Source: Bacillota bacterium
Lineage (GTDB): Bacteria > Bacillota > Clostridia > Christensenellales > CAG-138
Length of the DNA stretch: 6,336 bases
NCBI GenBank assembly: GCA_023461495.1
Contig: JAEYLA010000053.1
Span: 1 to 6,336, forward strand
Direction: 5' to 3'
In this document: positions 1 to 6,027 of the stretch, piece by piece
Layout: each line of letters starts with the position of its first letter
Position numbering within the stretch: the stretch's first letter is position 1
Notes under the pieces: generated by a model
What the model saw: only the letters and a program-made list of their open reading frames with translations
The model's database searches: none
What the model was told of the DNA's origin: nothing
Program-made: the position numbers and the translations under genes

Positions 1-959
1 GAAGCGGCGATGCCGTTCATATCCAGCAACAGCAGCATGCCCTCTCCTTCAATATAGCGTATGCTGAAATTCACATTGTTGGGCAGGCGCTCTTCCGGAT
101 GGCCGTTAAGCTTGACCTCGGGGATCCGCTCCGCAATACCCGCAATCAGTTTGTCCCGTAGGCGGAGCATTTGGGCGTTCCCGCTTTCAATATGTTCGGT
201 CGCAAGCGCGATTGCCTTGCCCAGGCCCACAATGCCCGCCACATTTTCCGTACCGGCGCGGCGGTTCTTTTCCTGCCCGCCGCCGGACAAAAAGGACGGC
301 AGCCTGAGTCCTTTTTTCATATAGAGCACACCCACGCCCTTGGGACCGTGGAATTTATGTGCGGAAAGCGAAAGAAAGTCGATGTTCATTGCCTTTACGT
401 CGATGGGGATATGCCCGACCGCCTGCACGGCGTCCGTATGAAAAAGCACCTTCTTTTCCCGGCAGACCGCACCGATCTCTGCAACCGGCATAACGGTGCC
501 GACCTCATTGTTGGCGAACATCACGCTCACGAGTATCGTATCCTCACGAATCGCATCCGCAACCTGCTGTGCCGTTATCCTGCCGTATTCGTCCACGGGC
601 AGGTACGTGACTTCGCAGCCATATTCTTTTTCAAGCGCTTGGGCAGTATGCAAAATCGCGTGATGCTCTACCGCCGTTGTAATGATGTGCTTGCCTTTTT
701 TCCCGTAGCGCTGCACAACGCCGCGCAAGACCATATTATCGCTCTCGGTGCCGCAGCCGGTGAAGATGATTTCTTCCGGGTTCGCATTGAGGGCTTTTGC
801 AACCTGCGCGCGCGCGGTATCGATCCCCGCAAGGGATTCCCGCGCAAAGCTGTGCAGGCTCGAAGGGTTGCCATAATATTGCGTAAAATATGGAAGCATT
901 GCATCAAGCACTTCCGGCTTGACAGAGGTCGTGGCCGCGTTGTCAAGATAAACTCTCAT
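1..959 (-). CDS. nifS: NifS/IscS-type cysteine desulfurase, 3' end off the window
   Basis: A PLP enzyme that takes sulfur from L-cysteine as an enzyme persulfide and leaves alanine, supplying Fe-S cluster assembly and often tRNA thiolation in the cytosol. 319 complete codons are visible. Seen: N-terminus MRVYLDNAATT; YYGNPSSLHSFA at 28-39; FTGCGTESDN at 66-75; His100 in the VEHH segment; FANNEVGT at 148-155; FHTDAVQAVGH at 173-183; the Schiff-base lysine Lys202 in SAHKFHGPKGVG; and GGGQEKNRRAGTENV at 226-240. The FT-x-CGTES motif and NPSS-x-HSF segment resemble NifS more than proteobacterial IscS. The window stops after GIAA (316-319), where the family normally continues into the SSGSAC catalytic-cysteine loop, so that residue is not seen. 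The ATG at 959-957 follows a GAGG at 970-973 with 10 nt spacing. The first 17 nt overlap the end of iscR, so translational coupling is likely. nifU and mnmA are common downstream neighbours in Clostridia, but none is visible here. Confidence 0.95.
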   Translation of the reverse strand, partial: MRVYLDNAATTSVKPEVLDAMLPYFTQYYGNPSSLHSFARESLAGIDTARAQVAKALNANPEEIIFTGCGTESDNMVLRGVVQRYGKKGKHIITTAVEHHAILHTAQALEKEYGCEVTYLPVDEYGRITAQQVADAIREDTILVSVMFANNEVGTVMPVAEIGAVCREKKVLFHTDAVQAVGHIPIDVKAMNIDFLSLSAHKFHGPKGVGVLYMKKGLRLPSFLSGGGQEKNRRAGTENVAGIVGLGKAIALATEHIESGNAQMLRLRDKLIAGIAERIPEVKLNGHPEERLPNNVNFSIRYIEGEGMLLLLDMNGIAA

Positions 960-1389
960 GGTTCGTCCGCCTCATCTGTAAAATATAATCGTCTGCCATA
1001 TCCTTGATGGTGGTCTCGTCCAGCACCGCGTCGATCCGGTTTTGGAGTTTGAGCCAGAGCGGCCGCGCAGAACAGGTGCAGGCATGCTCACAGCCTTGCG
1101 CCTGACGGCTGACGCAGTCCACAACCGTGGTACTGCCTTCCAGCGCCTGAAGCACTTCATTGACCGTGATCTCCTCCGGCTTTTTAGACAGCGTATAGCC
1201 GCCCTGTACGCCGCGCACGGATTGCACAAGCTTCGCCTTTTTGAGCGCCGCAATCAGCTGCTCCAGATACGCAAGCGAAACGCCCTGCAAATTTGCGAGC
1301 GTCGTGGCGCTGACCGGCCCATTCCCATATTCCACTGCCAAATCCACCATGGCTTTGATACCATACCGTCCGCGTGTGGAAAGCTTCAC
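943..1389 (-). CDS. iscR: Rrf2-family transcription regulator, IscR-like
   Basis: A winged-helix repressor of the Rrf2 family that probably senses Fe-S cluster status and controls its own operon. From the GTG start it is 148 aa. Seen: MKLSTRGRYG at 1-10 (family N-terminus), a helix-turn-helix at about 26-54 with SLAYLEQL at 38-45, and the wing VRGVQGGYTL at 58-67. The cysteine region has Cys92, Cys100, Cys104 and Cys106, followed by the S-A-R-P-L-W segment. Glu43 lines up with E. coli IscR Glu43, which is important for DNA-site discrimination. E. coli IscR uses three Cys and His107 as [2Fe-2S] ligands; here Arg109 stands at the His place. I chose the GTG at 1389-1387 because AAGGA (1399-1403) is 9 nt away, while the in-frame ATG at 1398 abuts AAGGA directly and would add non-family residues. 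The cysteines and the nifS neighbour argue against CymR, which lacks such a cluster. Confidence 0.92.
   Translation of the reverse strand: MKLSTRGRYGIKAMVDLAVEYGNGPVSATTLANLQGVSLAYLEQLIAALKKAKLVQSVRGVQGGYTLSKKPEEITVNEVLQALEGSTTVVDCVSRQAQGCEHACTCSARPLWLKLQNRIDAVLDETTIKDMADDYILQMRRTNHESLS
970..973 (-). promoter_or_regulatory. nifS ribosome binding site inside the iscR 3' end
   Basis: GAGG (within ATGAGGCGG on the minus strand) lies 10 nt before the nifS ATG at 959. It falls within the last codons of iscR, so ribosomes finishing iscR pass over it before stopping at 943. Confidence 0.6.
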
Positions 1390-1398
1390 GTTGACCAT

Positions 1399-1403
1399 TC
1401 CTT
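1399..1403 (-). promoter_or_regulatory. iscR ribosome binding site that decides the start
   Basis: AAGGA reads on the minus strand directly against the ATG at 1398-1396, which is too close to serve it. It sits 9 nt before the GTG at 1389-1387, a normal distance. The GTG start also restores the typical MKLSTRGRYG Rrf2 N-terminus. Confidence 0.75.
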
Positions 1404-1409
1404 AAATAC

Positions 1410-1426
1410 CCAACTGAAACAGTCGG
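1410..1426. promoter_or_regulatory. Probable IscR operator (dyad) in the iscR leader
   Basis: CCAACTG-AAA-CAGTCGG is a 17-bp dyad with 7-bp arms, of which 6 positions pair, flanked by AT-rich DNA. It lies about +10 to +26 from the predicted start of transcription, where a bound regulator would block initiation or early elongation. The spacing CC-N13-GG with A/T flanks equals the outer frame of the E. coli IscR type 2 site, although the inner bases differ. The binding protein is inferred, not shown. Confidence 0.55.
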
Positions 1427-1441
1427 ATTTATTTCGATTAC

Positions 1442-1470
1442 ACTGTAACATAGTTTGTGCAACGTGTCAA
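1442..1470 (-). promoter_or_regulatory. iscR-nifS promoter (sigma-A type)
   Basis: A perfect -35 TTGACA (1465-1470) and a -10 TACAGT (1442-1447, 4 of 6 matches) are separated by exactly 17 bp. Transcription should start near 1435, giving a leader of about 46 nt before the GTG. The site lies downstream of the glyA terminator, so the operon appears to be transcribed on its own. Confidence 0.75.
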
Positions 1471-1530
1471 ATAAAATGTCTATGGTTTTGCTCGGATATT
1501 TTTGCGTCATAAAAGGCCTTTGCTACACAT

Positions 1531-1560
1531 AAAAACGGCCTCCGCGTTTCTTACGGAGGC
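1531..1560 (-). terminator. glyA intrinsic terminator
   Basis: Read on the minus strand, GCCTCCG (1560-1554) pairs with CGGAGGC (1544-1538) around a 9-nt loop. After a C and a G it runs into T at 1535-1531. It begins 21 nt after the glyA stop codon. The flanking AAAC/GTTT can lengthen the stem, and the plus-strand side is also U-rich, so weak bidirectional activity is possible. Confidence 0.88.
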
Positions 1561-1580
1561 TGTTTATTACACCTTTAAGC

Positions 1581-2819
1581 TTATTCGTAAAGCGGGAACT
1601 TTTTGGTCAGCGCGATAACCTGCTGCTTGACTGCTTCGACTGCGCTTTCTCCTCCGTCGATAATGGAGGCGATGAGGCCGCCGATCACTTTCATCTCCGC
1701 TTCCTTCATGCCGCGGCTTGTAACTGCAGGCGTGCCGATGCGCACACCGCTTGTCACAAAGGGACTGAGCGTTTCAAACGGAATGGTGTTTTTGTTGACG
1801 GTGATATGCGCAAGATCCAACAGCTTTTCCACTTCCTTGCCGGTGCGGCTCTTCGGCGTAAGGTCTACAAGCATCATATGGTTGTCCGTGCCGCCAGAAA
1901 CAAGCCGGACGCCCGCGGCGGAAAGGGTTTCTCCAAGCGCCTTGGCGTTCTTTACAGTCTGCTGCTGATATGCCTTGAAGGAAGGCTGCAGCGCCTCCTG
2001 GAAGCAAATGGCCTTCGCCGCAATGGTATGCATCAGGGGGCCGCCCTGCGTGCCGGGGAATATGGCCTTATCAATGTCCTTTGCAAGCGCCTCCCTGCTG
2101 AGGATGAGGCCGCCTCGCGGCCCGCGCAGCGTCTTATGGGTGGTGGATGTCACAACATCCGCATAGGGTACGGGGCTCATATGCTCACCCGCAGCGATAA
2201 GGCCTGCGATGTGCGCCATATCCACCATAAAATACGCGCCCACGCTCTTTGCAATTTCAGAAATGCGGGCAAAGTCGATTGCGCGCGGATACGCGCTTGC
2301 GCCCGCGACGATCATCTTCGGCTTGTTTTCTTCGGCAAGGCGCGCAAGCTCATCGTAATCGATCTGCTCGGTTTCCTTGCTTACGCCATAAGGAACGATC
2401 TTAAAGTATTTGCCGCTCATGTTGACAGGGCTGCCGTGCGTCAGATGCCCGCCATGGGAAAGGTTCATGCCCAAAATGGTATCGCCGGGGTTTAAAAGCG
2501 CAAAGTACACGGCAAGGTTTGCCTGCGCGCCGGAATGGGGCTGTACATTTGCGTGCTCCGCGCCAAAAAGCAGCTTTGCGCGGTTGCGTGCAAGGTCTTC
2601 CGCGATATCCACATATTCGCAGCCGCCGTAATAACGTTTGCCGGGATAGCCTTCCGCATATTTATTCGTCAGATGGCTGCCAACCGCGGCCATGACGGCT
2701 TGTGAGACAAAATTTTCCGATGCGATGAGTTCCAGATGATCCCGCTGCCGGCCCAGCTCCAAAGCCATGGCGTCCGCAATTTCAGGATCTGTTGCGCGAA
2801 TGATGTCGAATTGTATCAT
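1581..2819 (-). CDS. glyA: Serine hydroxymethyltransferase
   Basis: A cytosolic PLP enzyme that interconverts serine plus tetrahydrofolate with glycine plus 5,10-methylene-tetrahydrofolate, the main source of one-carbon units for purines, thymidylate and methionine. The protein is 412 aa, close to the usual 412-420. Seen: ELIASENFVS at 30-39; TNKYAEGYPGKRYYGG at 51-66 (substrate and cofactor loop); PHSGAQAN at 94-101; NLSHGGHLTHG at 119-129; Asp200 and His203 in VDMAHIAG; the Schiff-base lysine Lys229 in TSTTHKTLRGPRGG; PGTQGGP at 255-261; and SGVRIGTPAVTSRG at 357-370. Lys229, Asp200 and His203 fall at the same numbers as in E. coli GlyA. The ATG at 2819 is chosen because AAGGAG (2827-2832) is 7 nt away; an in-frame ATG at 2849 would put this site inside the gene. 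It has its own promoter and terminator, so it is probably monocistronic. Confidence 0.98.
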   Translation of the reverse strand: MIQFDIIRATDPEIADAMALELGRQRDHLELIASENFVSQAVMAAVGSHLTNKYAEGYPGKRYYGGCEYVDIAEDLARNRAKLLFGAEHANVQPHSGAQANLAVYFALLNPGDTILGMNLSHGGHLTHGSPVNMSGKYFKIVPYGVSKETEQIDYDELARLAEENKPKMIVAGASAYPRAIDFARISEIAKSVGAYFMVDMAHIAGLIAAGEHMSPVPYADVVTSTTHKTLRGPRGGLILSREALAKDIDKAIFPGTQGGPLMHTIAAKAICFQEALQPSFKAYQQQTVKNAKALGETLSAAGVRLVSGGTDNHMMLVDLTPKSRTGKEVEKLLDLAHITVNKNTIPFETLSPFVTSGVRIGTPAVTSRGMKEAEMKVIGGLIASIIDGGESAVEAVKQQVIALTKKFPLYE

Positions 2820-2826
2820 GTGATCT

Positions 2827-2832
2827 CTCCTT
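2827..2832 (-). promoter_or_regulatory. glyA ribosome binding site that decides the start
   Basis: AAGGAG on the minus strand lies 7 nt before the ATG at 2819. Longer in-frame starts at 2849 and 2837 would lie upstream of it and lack a comparable site. The chosen start gives a normal SHMT N-terminus. Confidence 0.85.
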
Positions 2833-2899
2833 TTCATCCGTCCTGGCATTTAGTCAGGATTGCGTTTGTGCCGTGGCAGTGATGCAGCACTTGGCTACC

Positions 2900-2928
2900 A
2901 TTATACCCAACGCGCTAAATACGTGCAA
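2900..2928 (-). promoter_or_regulatory. glyA promoter
   Basis: A perfect -10 TATAAT (2900-2905) lies 17 bp from a weaker -35 TTGCAC (2923-2928). Transcription should start near 2893, leaving a leader of about 74 nt. That leader can fold into two small hairpins at 2868-2890 and 2841-2859. I recognise no known riboswitch class in it, and it is too short for a tandem glycine riboswitch. Confidence 0.75.
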
Positions 2929-2950
2929 CCAATCGGTGCATAAAAGCGCG

Positions 2951-2986
2951 AAAAAGCACGCAATCATTTCGCATTGCGTGCTTTTT
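2951..2986 (-). terminator. valS intrinsic terminator
   Basis: A perfect 14-bp stem: arm AAAAAGCACGCAAT at 2951-2964, an 8-nt loop, and its exact complement at 2973-2986. Both arms end in five A/T pairs, so either strand makes a GC stem followed by a U tract. In the minus direction it ends valS 60 nt after the stop codon and insulates glyA. Confidence 0.93.
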
Positions 2987-2993
2987 GCAATCC

Positions 2994-3029
2994 GTCCTTT
3001 CTGGCAGCCGAGTCCTTTAGGGCAGCCGA
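2994..3029. repeat. 18-bp tandem duplication in the valS 3' untranslated region
   Basis: GTCCTTTCTGGCAGCCGA (2994-3011) is followed at once by GTCCTTTAGGGCAGCCGA (3012-3029). The copies match at 16 of 18 positions, with both changes side by side. The pair lies between the valS stop codon and its terminator. Each transcript copy carries GGCUGCC, which is nearly self-complementary, so the copies could pair with each other except for one U-U mismatch. Confidence 0.85.
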
Positions 3030-3046
3030 TGAGAGAACCGGTAGGT

Positions 3047-5677
3047 TTAAGCGAGCTGCGCCAAGCGGCTCTGAAGCTTCCCGAGCATTTCCTTAGCGAC
3101 CTTGAGCTTTTCCTGCTCCTCTTCCACCACGCGCTGGGGCGCTTTTGCGACAAAGCCGGGGTTGTTGAGCTTTCCTTCGGCGCGGGAAACTTCGCCTTCC
3201 ATGCGGGCGATTTCTTTTGCAACGCGCTCGCGCTCCTTCTCAATATCCACAAGCTCCGCCAGCGGGATAAACGCCTCTACTGCCGAGCATACGACGGAGA
3301 CGGCGTCCTCAGGGATGCCTTCCCTGTTCTGCTGTACGCGCACATGCTCCACGCCCGCGAGGCGGTTCATATATACGCCGGCTTCCGCAAACACGTTTTC
3401 AAGCCCGGGCTTTGTTAAAAGCATGGCGCTGATGCGCTTTGCAGGCGGCACGTTCATCTCCGCACGGATGTTGCGGATGGAACGGATGAGTTCCATCACG
3501 GCTTCCATATCCTGCGCGTCCCTGGGGAAAGAGAACGCTTCCTCCACCTTGGGCCAATGGGAAAGCATCACGGTTTCATCGGCCTGCGGCAGGTGCGTGT
3601 ACAGCTCTTCCGTAATAAAGGGCATGAAAGGATGCAGGAGCTTCATCGAATCGCCCAGCACCCGCATCAGCACGGCGCGCACATGCGCCTTCGCCGCCTG
3701 GTTTTCTCCATAGAGACGGATCTTTGCGATTTCAATGTACCAGTCGCAGAACTCCGTCCAGATAAAGTCATAGACCTTTTGTGCTGCAAGGCCAAGCTCA
3801 TACCCCTCAAGATTGCCGGTAACCTCTTTTACTACCTCATTGAGGCGATTCAAAATCCACTTGTCGGAGGCGTCCAGCAAGGAAAGCTTGATCGCACCTA
3901 TGGGTTCCTCCCCGATGTTCATCAGCACGAAGCGCGCGGCATTGTAGACCTTATTGCAGAAGTTGCGCGCAGCCTCCACCTTCTCCCAATAGAAGCGCAT
4001 GTCGTTGCCTGCGGAGTTGCCGGTGAGCAGGCTGAAGCGCAGGGAGTCCGCGCCGTATTTTTCGATCACTTCCAGGGGATCGATGCCGTTGCCCAACGAT
4101 TTTGACATCTTTCTACCCTGCGCGTCCCGCACGATGCCGTGGATGTATACCGTATCAAACGGTTTTTCCTCCATGACATGCAGGCCGAATACAATCATGC
4201 GCGCAACCCAGAAGAAGATGATATCGTACCCCGTGACAAGCGTGGACGTCGGGTAAAAATACTTGAGTTCTTCGGTCTGTTCGGGATATCCAAGCGTGGA
4301 AAACGGCCACATGCCGCTGCTGAACCAGGTATCCAGCACATCTTCATCCTGATGGAGGGCGGTGTGTCCGCACTTGGGGCAGGCTGCGGGAGCCGTCTCC
4401 TGTACCACCGTTTCACCGCAGGCGTCGCAGTAATACGCGGGAATCCGGTGTCCCCACCAAAGCTGGCGGGAAATGCACCAATCGCGGATATGTTCCATCC
4501 AGTTAAAATAGGTTTTGTCAAACCGCTCGGGCACAAACTTGATGGAGCCGGAACGCACGGCTTCAATTGCAGGCGCAGCAAGCGGCTTCATATCCACGAA
4601 CCACTGCTTGCTCACAAGCGGTTCCACCGTATGGTGGCAGCGGTAGCAGGTGCCGACATTGTGCGCATAAGGCTCCACTTTTACAAGTGCGCCCGCCGCT
4701 TCAAGGTCCGCCACAAACTTCTTGCGGCATTCCATCAGCGTCAGCCCTTCATACGCGCCGCCAAGCTCGTTGATGTGGCCGTCATCCGTAAATACGCGCA
4801 TGCTCGGAAGGTTGCACCGTACGCCCACCTCAAAGTCGTTCGGGTCATGCGCGGGCGTAATCTTTACGGCGCCCGTACCGAATTCTTTTTCGACATAGGC
4901 ATCGGCCACAATGGGGATTTCGCGCTCAAGCACGGGGATTACGACATTCTTCCCGATGATCGCGGCATAGCGTTCATCCTCCGGATGTACGGCGATCGCG
5001 GTATCGCCCAATATGGTTTCCGGCCTTGTCGTGGCTACGGTAATGGAATAGCTCTTGTCCGGCGCATCATAGCGCACCTGCCAGAGGAAGCTGTTCTGTT
5101 CTTCATATTCCACTTCGGCGTCCGAAAGCGCCGTCCTGCAATCCGGGCACCAGTTAATGATGCGGTCGCCCCTATAAATGAGCCCCTTATCGTAAAGCTC
5201 GACGAACACCTTGGTGACAGCCTTGCTGCAGCCTTCATCCATGGTGAAACGCTCACGTTCCCAATCGCAGGAGGAGCCGAGCTTTTTGAGCTGGTTGACA
5301 ATACGGCCGCCGTACACGCGCTTCCATTCCCACGCGCGCTCCAAGAATCCTTCACGGCCGATGTCCTTTTTGGTGAGGCCTTCCTTTGCCATCTGCTCTA
5401 CAATTTTAACTTCCGTAGCGATGGAGGCGTGGTCCGTTCCCGGCAGCCACAGCGCCTCAAAGCCGCTCATGCGCTTGTAGCGGATGAGCACATCCTGATA
5501 TGTTTCATCGAGCGCATGGCCCATATGCAGCTGCCCCGTGATGTTGGGCGGCGGAATGACGATCGTGTAGGGCGGCTTTCCGGTGTTTGGCCTGGCGTGG
5601 AAATACCCGTTCTTTTCCCAAAGGTCATAGAGGCGGTTTTCCACCGCGCTGTGGTCATAGGACTTGTTCATTTCCAT
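3047..5677 (-). CDS. valS: Valine--tRNA ligase
   Basis: A cytosolic class I aminoacyl-tRNA synthetase that joins valine to tRNA-Val with ATP and edits mischarged threonine. From the chosen ATG it is 876 aa (B. subtilis ValS is about 880). Seen: PPPNITGQLHMGH at 42-54, carrying the HIGH motif as HMGH; the editing (CP1) domain with TTRPETILGDTA at 216-227 and ITPAHDPNDFEVG at 273-285; Cys pairs at 177/180, 344/347, 417/420 and 433/436, likely zinc knuckles; the ValS-typical LDTWFSSGMWPFS at 448-460; KMSKS at 523-527; the anticodon-binding region at about 600-760; and a charged C-terminal coiled coil at about 808-876. The ATG at 5677 follows AAAGGAGG (5690-5697) with 12 nt spacing. A second ATG two codons on is possible. 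An in-frame upstream extension to 5779 runs through the T-box terminator and is not protein. Control is by the T-box leader. Confidence 0.98.
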   Translation of the reverse strand: MEMNKSYDHSAVENRLYDLWEKNGYFHARPNTGKPPYTIVIPPPNITGQLHMGHALDETYQDVLIRYKRMSGFEALWLPGTDHASIATEVKIVEQMAKEGLTKKDIGREGFLERAWEWKRVYGGRIVNQLKKLGSSCDWERERFTMDEGCSKAVTKVFVELYDKGLIYRGDRIINWCPDCRTALSDAEVEYEEQNSFLWQVRYDAPDKSYSITVATTRPETILGDTAIAVHPEDERYAAIIGKNVVIPVLEREIPIVADAYVEKEFGTGAVKITPAHDPNDFEVGVRCNLPSMRVFTDDGHINELGGAYEGLTLMECRKKFVADLEAAGALVKVEPYAHNVGTCYRCHHTVEPLVSKQWFVDMKPLAAPAIEAVRSGSIKFVPERFDKTYFNWMEHIRDWCISRQLWWGHRIPAYYCDACGETVVQETAPAACPKCGHTALHQDEDVLDTWFSSGMWPFSTLGYPEQTEELKYFYPTSTLVTGYDIIFFWVARMIVFGLHVMEEKPFDTVYIHGIVRDAQGRKMSKSLGNGIDPLEVIEKYGADSLRFSLLTGNSAGNDMRFYWEKVEAARNFCNKVYNAARFVLMNIGEEPIGAIKLSLLDASDKWILNRLNEVVKEVTGNLEGYELGLAAQKVYDFIWTEFCDWYIEIAKIRLYGENQAAKAHVRAVLMRVLGDSMKLLHPFMPFITEELYTHLPQADETVMLSHWPKVEEAFSFPRDAQDMEAVMELIRSIRNIRAEMNVPPAKRISAMLLTKPGLENVFAEAGVYMNRLAGVEHVRVQQNREGIPEDAVSVVCSAVEAFIPLAELVDIEKERERVAKEIARMEGEVSRAEGKLNNPGFVAKAPQRVVEEEQEKLKVAKEMLGKLQSRLAQLA

Positions 5678-5689
5678 TCTTTTCGTTTT

Positions 5690-5697
5690 CCTCCTTT
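5690..5697 (-). promoter_or_regulatory. valS ribosome binding site
   Basis: AAAGGAGG, a near-perfect complement to the 16S tail, lies 12 nt before the ATG at 5677 and 18 nt before the next ATG at 5671. The spacing is slightly long but clearly favours the first. It sits just past the T-box attenuator, so it is transcribed only after read-through. Confidence 0.85.
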
Positions 5698-5712
5698 GGA
5701 TATTGGGGCAAC

Positions 5713-5751
5713 AAAAAAGGTGTTCTCCTTCCTCAAAGGACGAAGAACACC
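5713..5751 (-). terminator. T-box attenuator terminator ahead of valS
   Basis: GGTGTTCT (5751-5744 as read on the minus strand) begins the stem and AGAACACC (5726-5719) closes it. An upper part includes TCCT/AGGA, followed by six T at 5718-5713. It shares the CCTTTG strand with the antiterminator, so only one of the two structures can form. Confidence 0.93.
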
Positions 5752-5963
5752 CGCGGTACCACCTTTGTTGAGCATTCATGAAAAACGCTCCACTCTATTG
5801 CGCCTGTAACGCGGCGCTCGCGTTGGGGCTACTGCGCGTTCACCCCAAATGCTCCAAAGCGACCTTCCGTTTTTCCCTATGCCGGCGGCCCTTTCAGCCG
5901 GTGAAGCCGCCTCTCTGCTGCCGGGAATAACGTACTCCTCTTTTTCAACGCAAGTATACAATT
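5713..5963 (-). promoter_or_regulatory. T-box riboswitch, valine specific, controlling valS
   Basis: A nascent-RNA element that binds tRNA-Val. Uncharged tRNA stabilises the antiterminator and valS is transcribed; charged tRNA lets the terminator form. Seen on the minus strand: loop-E type AGUA at 5936-5933; Stem I with UUCCC/GGGAA; AG bulge AGAGAG (5916-5911); distal stem GGCGGC (5911-5906) with GCCGCC (5889-5884) enclosing CUGAAAGG; specifier GUC (valine codon) at 5863-5861, followed by a purine and the lower stem CUUU; Stem III GAGCGUU (5790-5784) with AAUGCUC (5776-5770). The antiterminator is CAAAGG (5767-5762) with CCUUUG (5739-5734), with bulge UGGUACC (5761-5755). UGGU would pair with an ACCA tRNA end, the expected tRNA-Val tail. 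The specifier is inferred from position, context and the gene it controls. Confidence 0.95.
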
Positions 5964-5969
5964 TTTTAA

Positions 5970-5999
5970 AGTATAGCGCGCCATATAGCAGGCTGTCAA
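5970..5999 (-). promoter_or_regulatory. valS promoter
   Basis: A perfect -35 TTGACA (5994-5999) lies 18 bp from the -10 TATACT (5970-5975, 5 of 6 matches). Transcription should start near 5963, just before Stem I of the T-box, giving a leader of about 286 nt to the start codon. A second TATACT at 5953-5958 has no matching -35. Confidence 0.8.
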
Positions 6000-6027
6000 C
6001 TATCCGATATCGGCAGCATGGTTTTCT

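Noticed and set aside
171..1007. A 278-codon open frame on the plus strand opposite nifS.
   Set aside because: It is antisense to a clear cysteine desulfurase with intact motifs. Its sequence is rich in Arg, His and Cys without family resemblance, typical of a shadow frame.
1399..1510. A 108-codon minus-strand frame starting at 1510 that overlaps the iscR start in another frame.
   Set aside because: It covers the iscR promoter and operator and then runs out of frame through iscR, with no family resemblance.
1806..2495. A 229-codon plus-strand frame opposite glyA.
   Set aside because: It is a shadow of glyA, with no domain or start signal, and is wholly contained in the conserved gene.
2820..2849. 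An in-frame extension of GlyA by 10 residues from ATG at 2849.
   Set aside because: It would contain the ribosome binding site of the shorter form, and the extra residues are not typical of SHMT.
2820..3046. A possible hidden small gene or small RNA between valS and glyA.
   Set aside because: The space is accounted for by the duplication, valS terminator, glyA promoter and leader. I saw no frame with a start signal of its own.
5678..5779. An in-frame N-terminal extension of ValS of 34 residues.
   Set aside because: It would be translated from T-box antiterminator and terminator RNA, and ValS proteins start near the MNKSYD segment. The ribosome binding site at 5690-5697 supports the shorter start.
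4139..5809. A 556-codon open frame on the plus strand opposite valS.
   Set aside because: It is a mirror frame of a strongly conserved valS gene and T-box leader. It shows no recognisable domain, and I saw no ribosome binding site or promoter for it.
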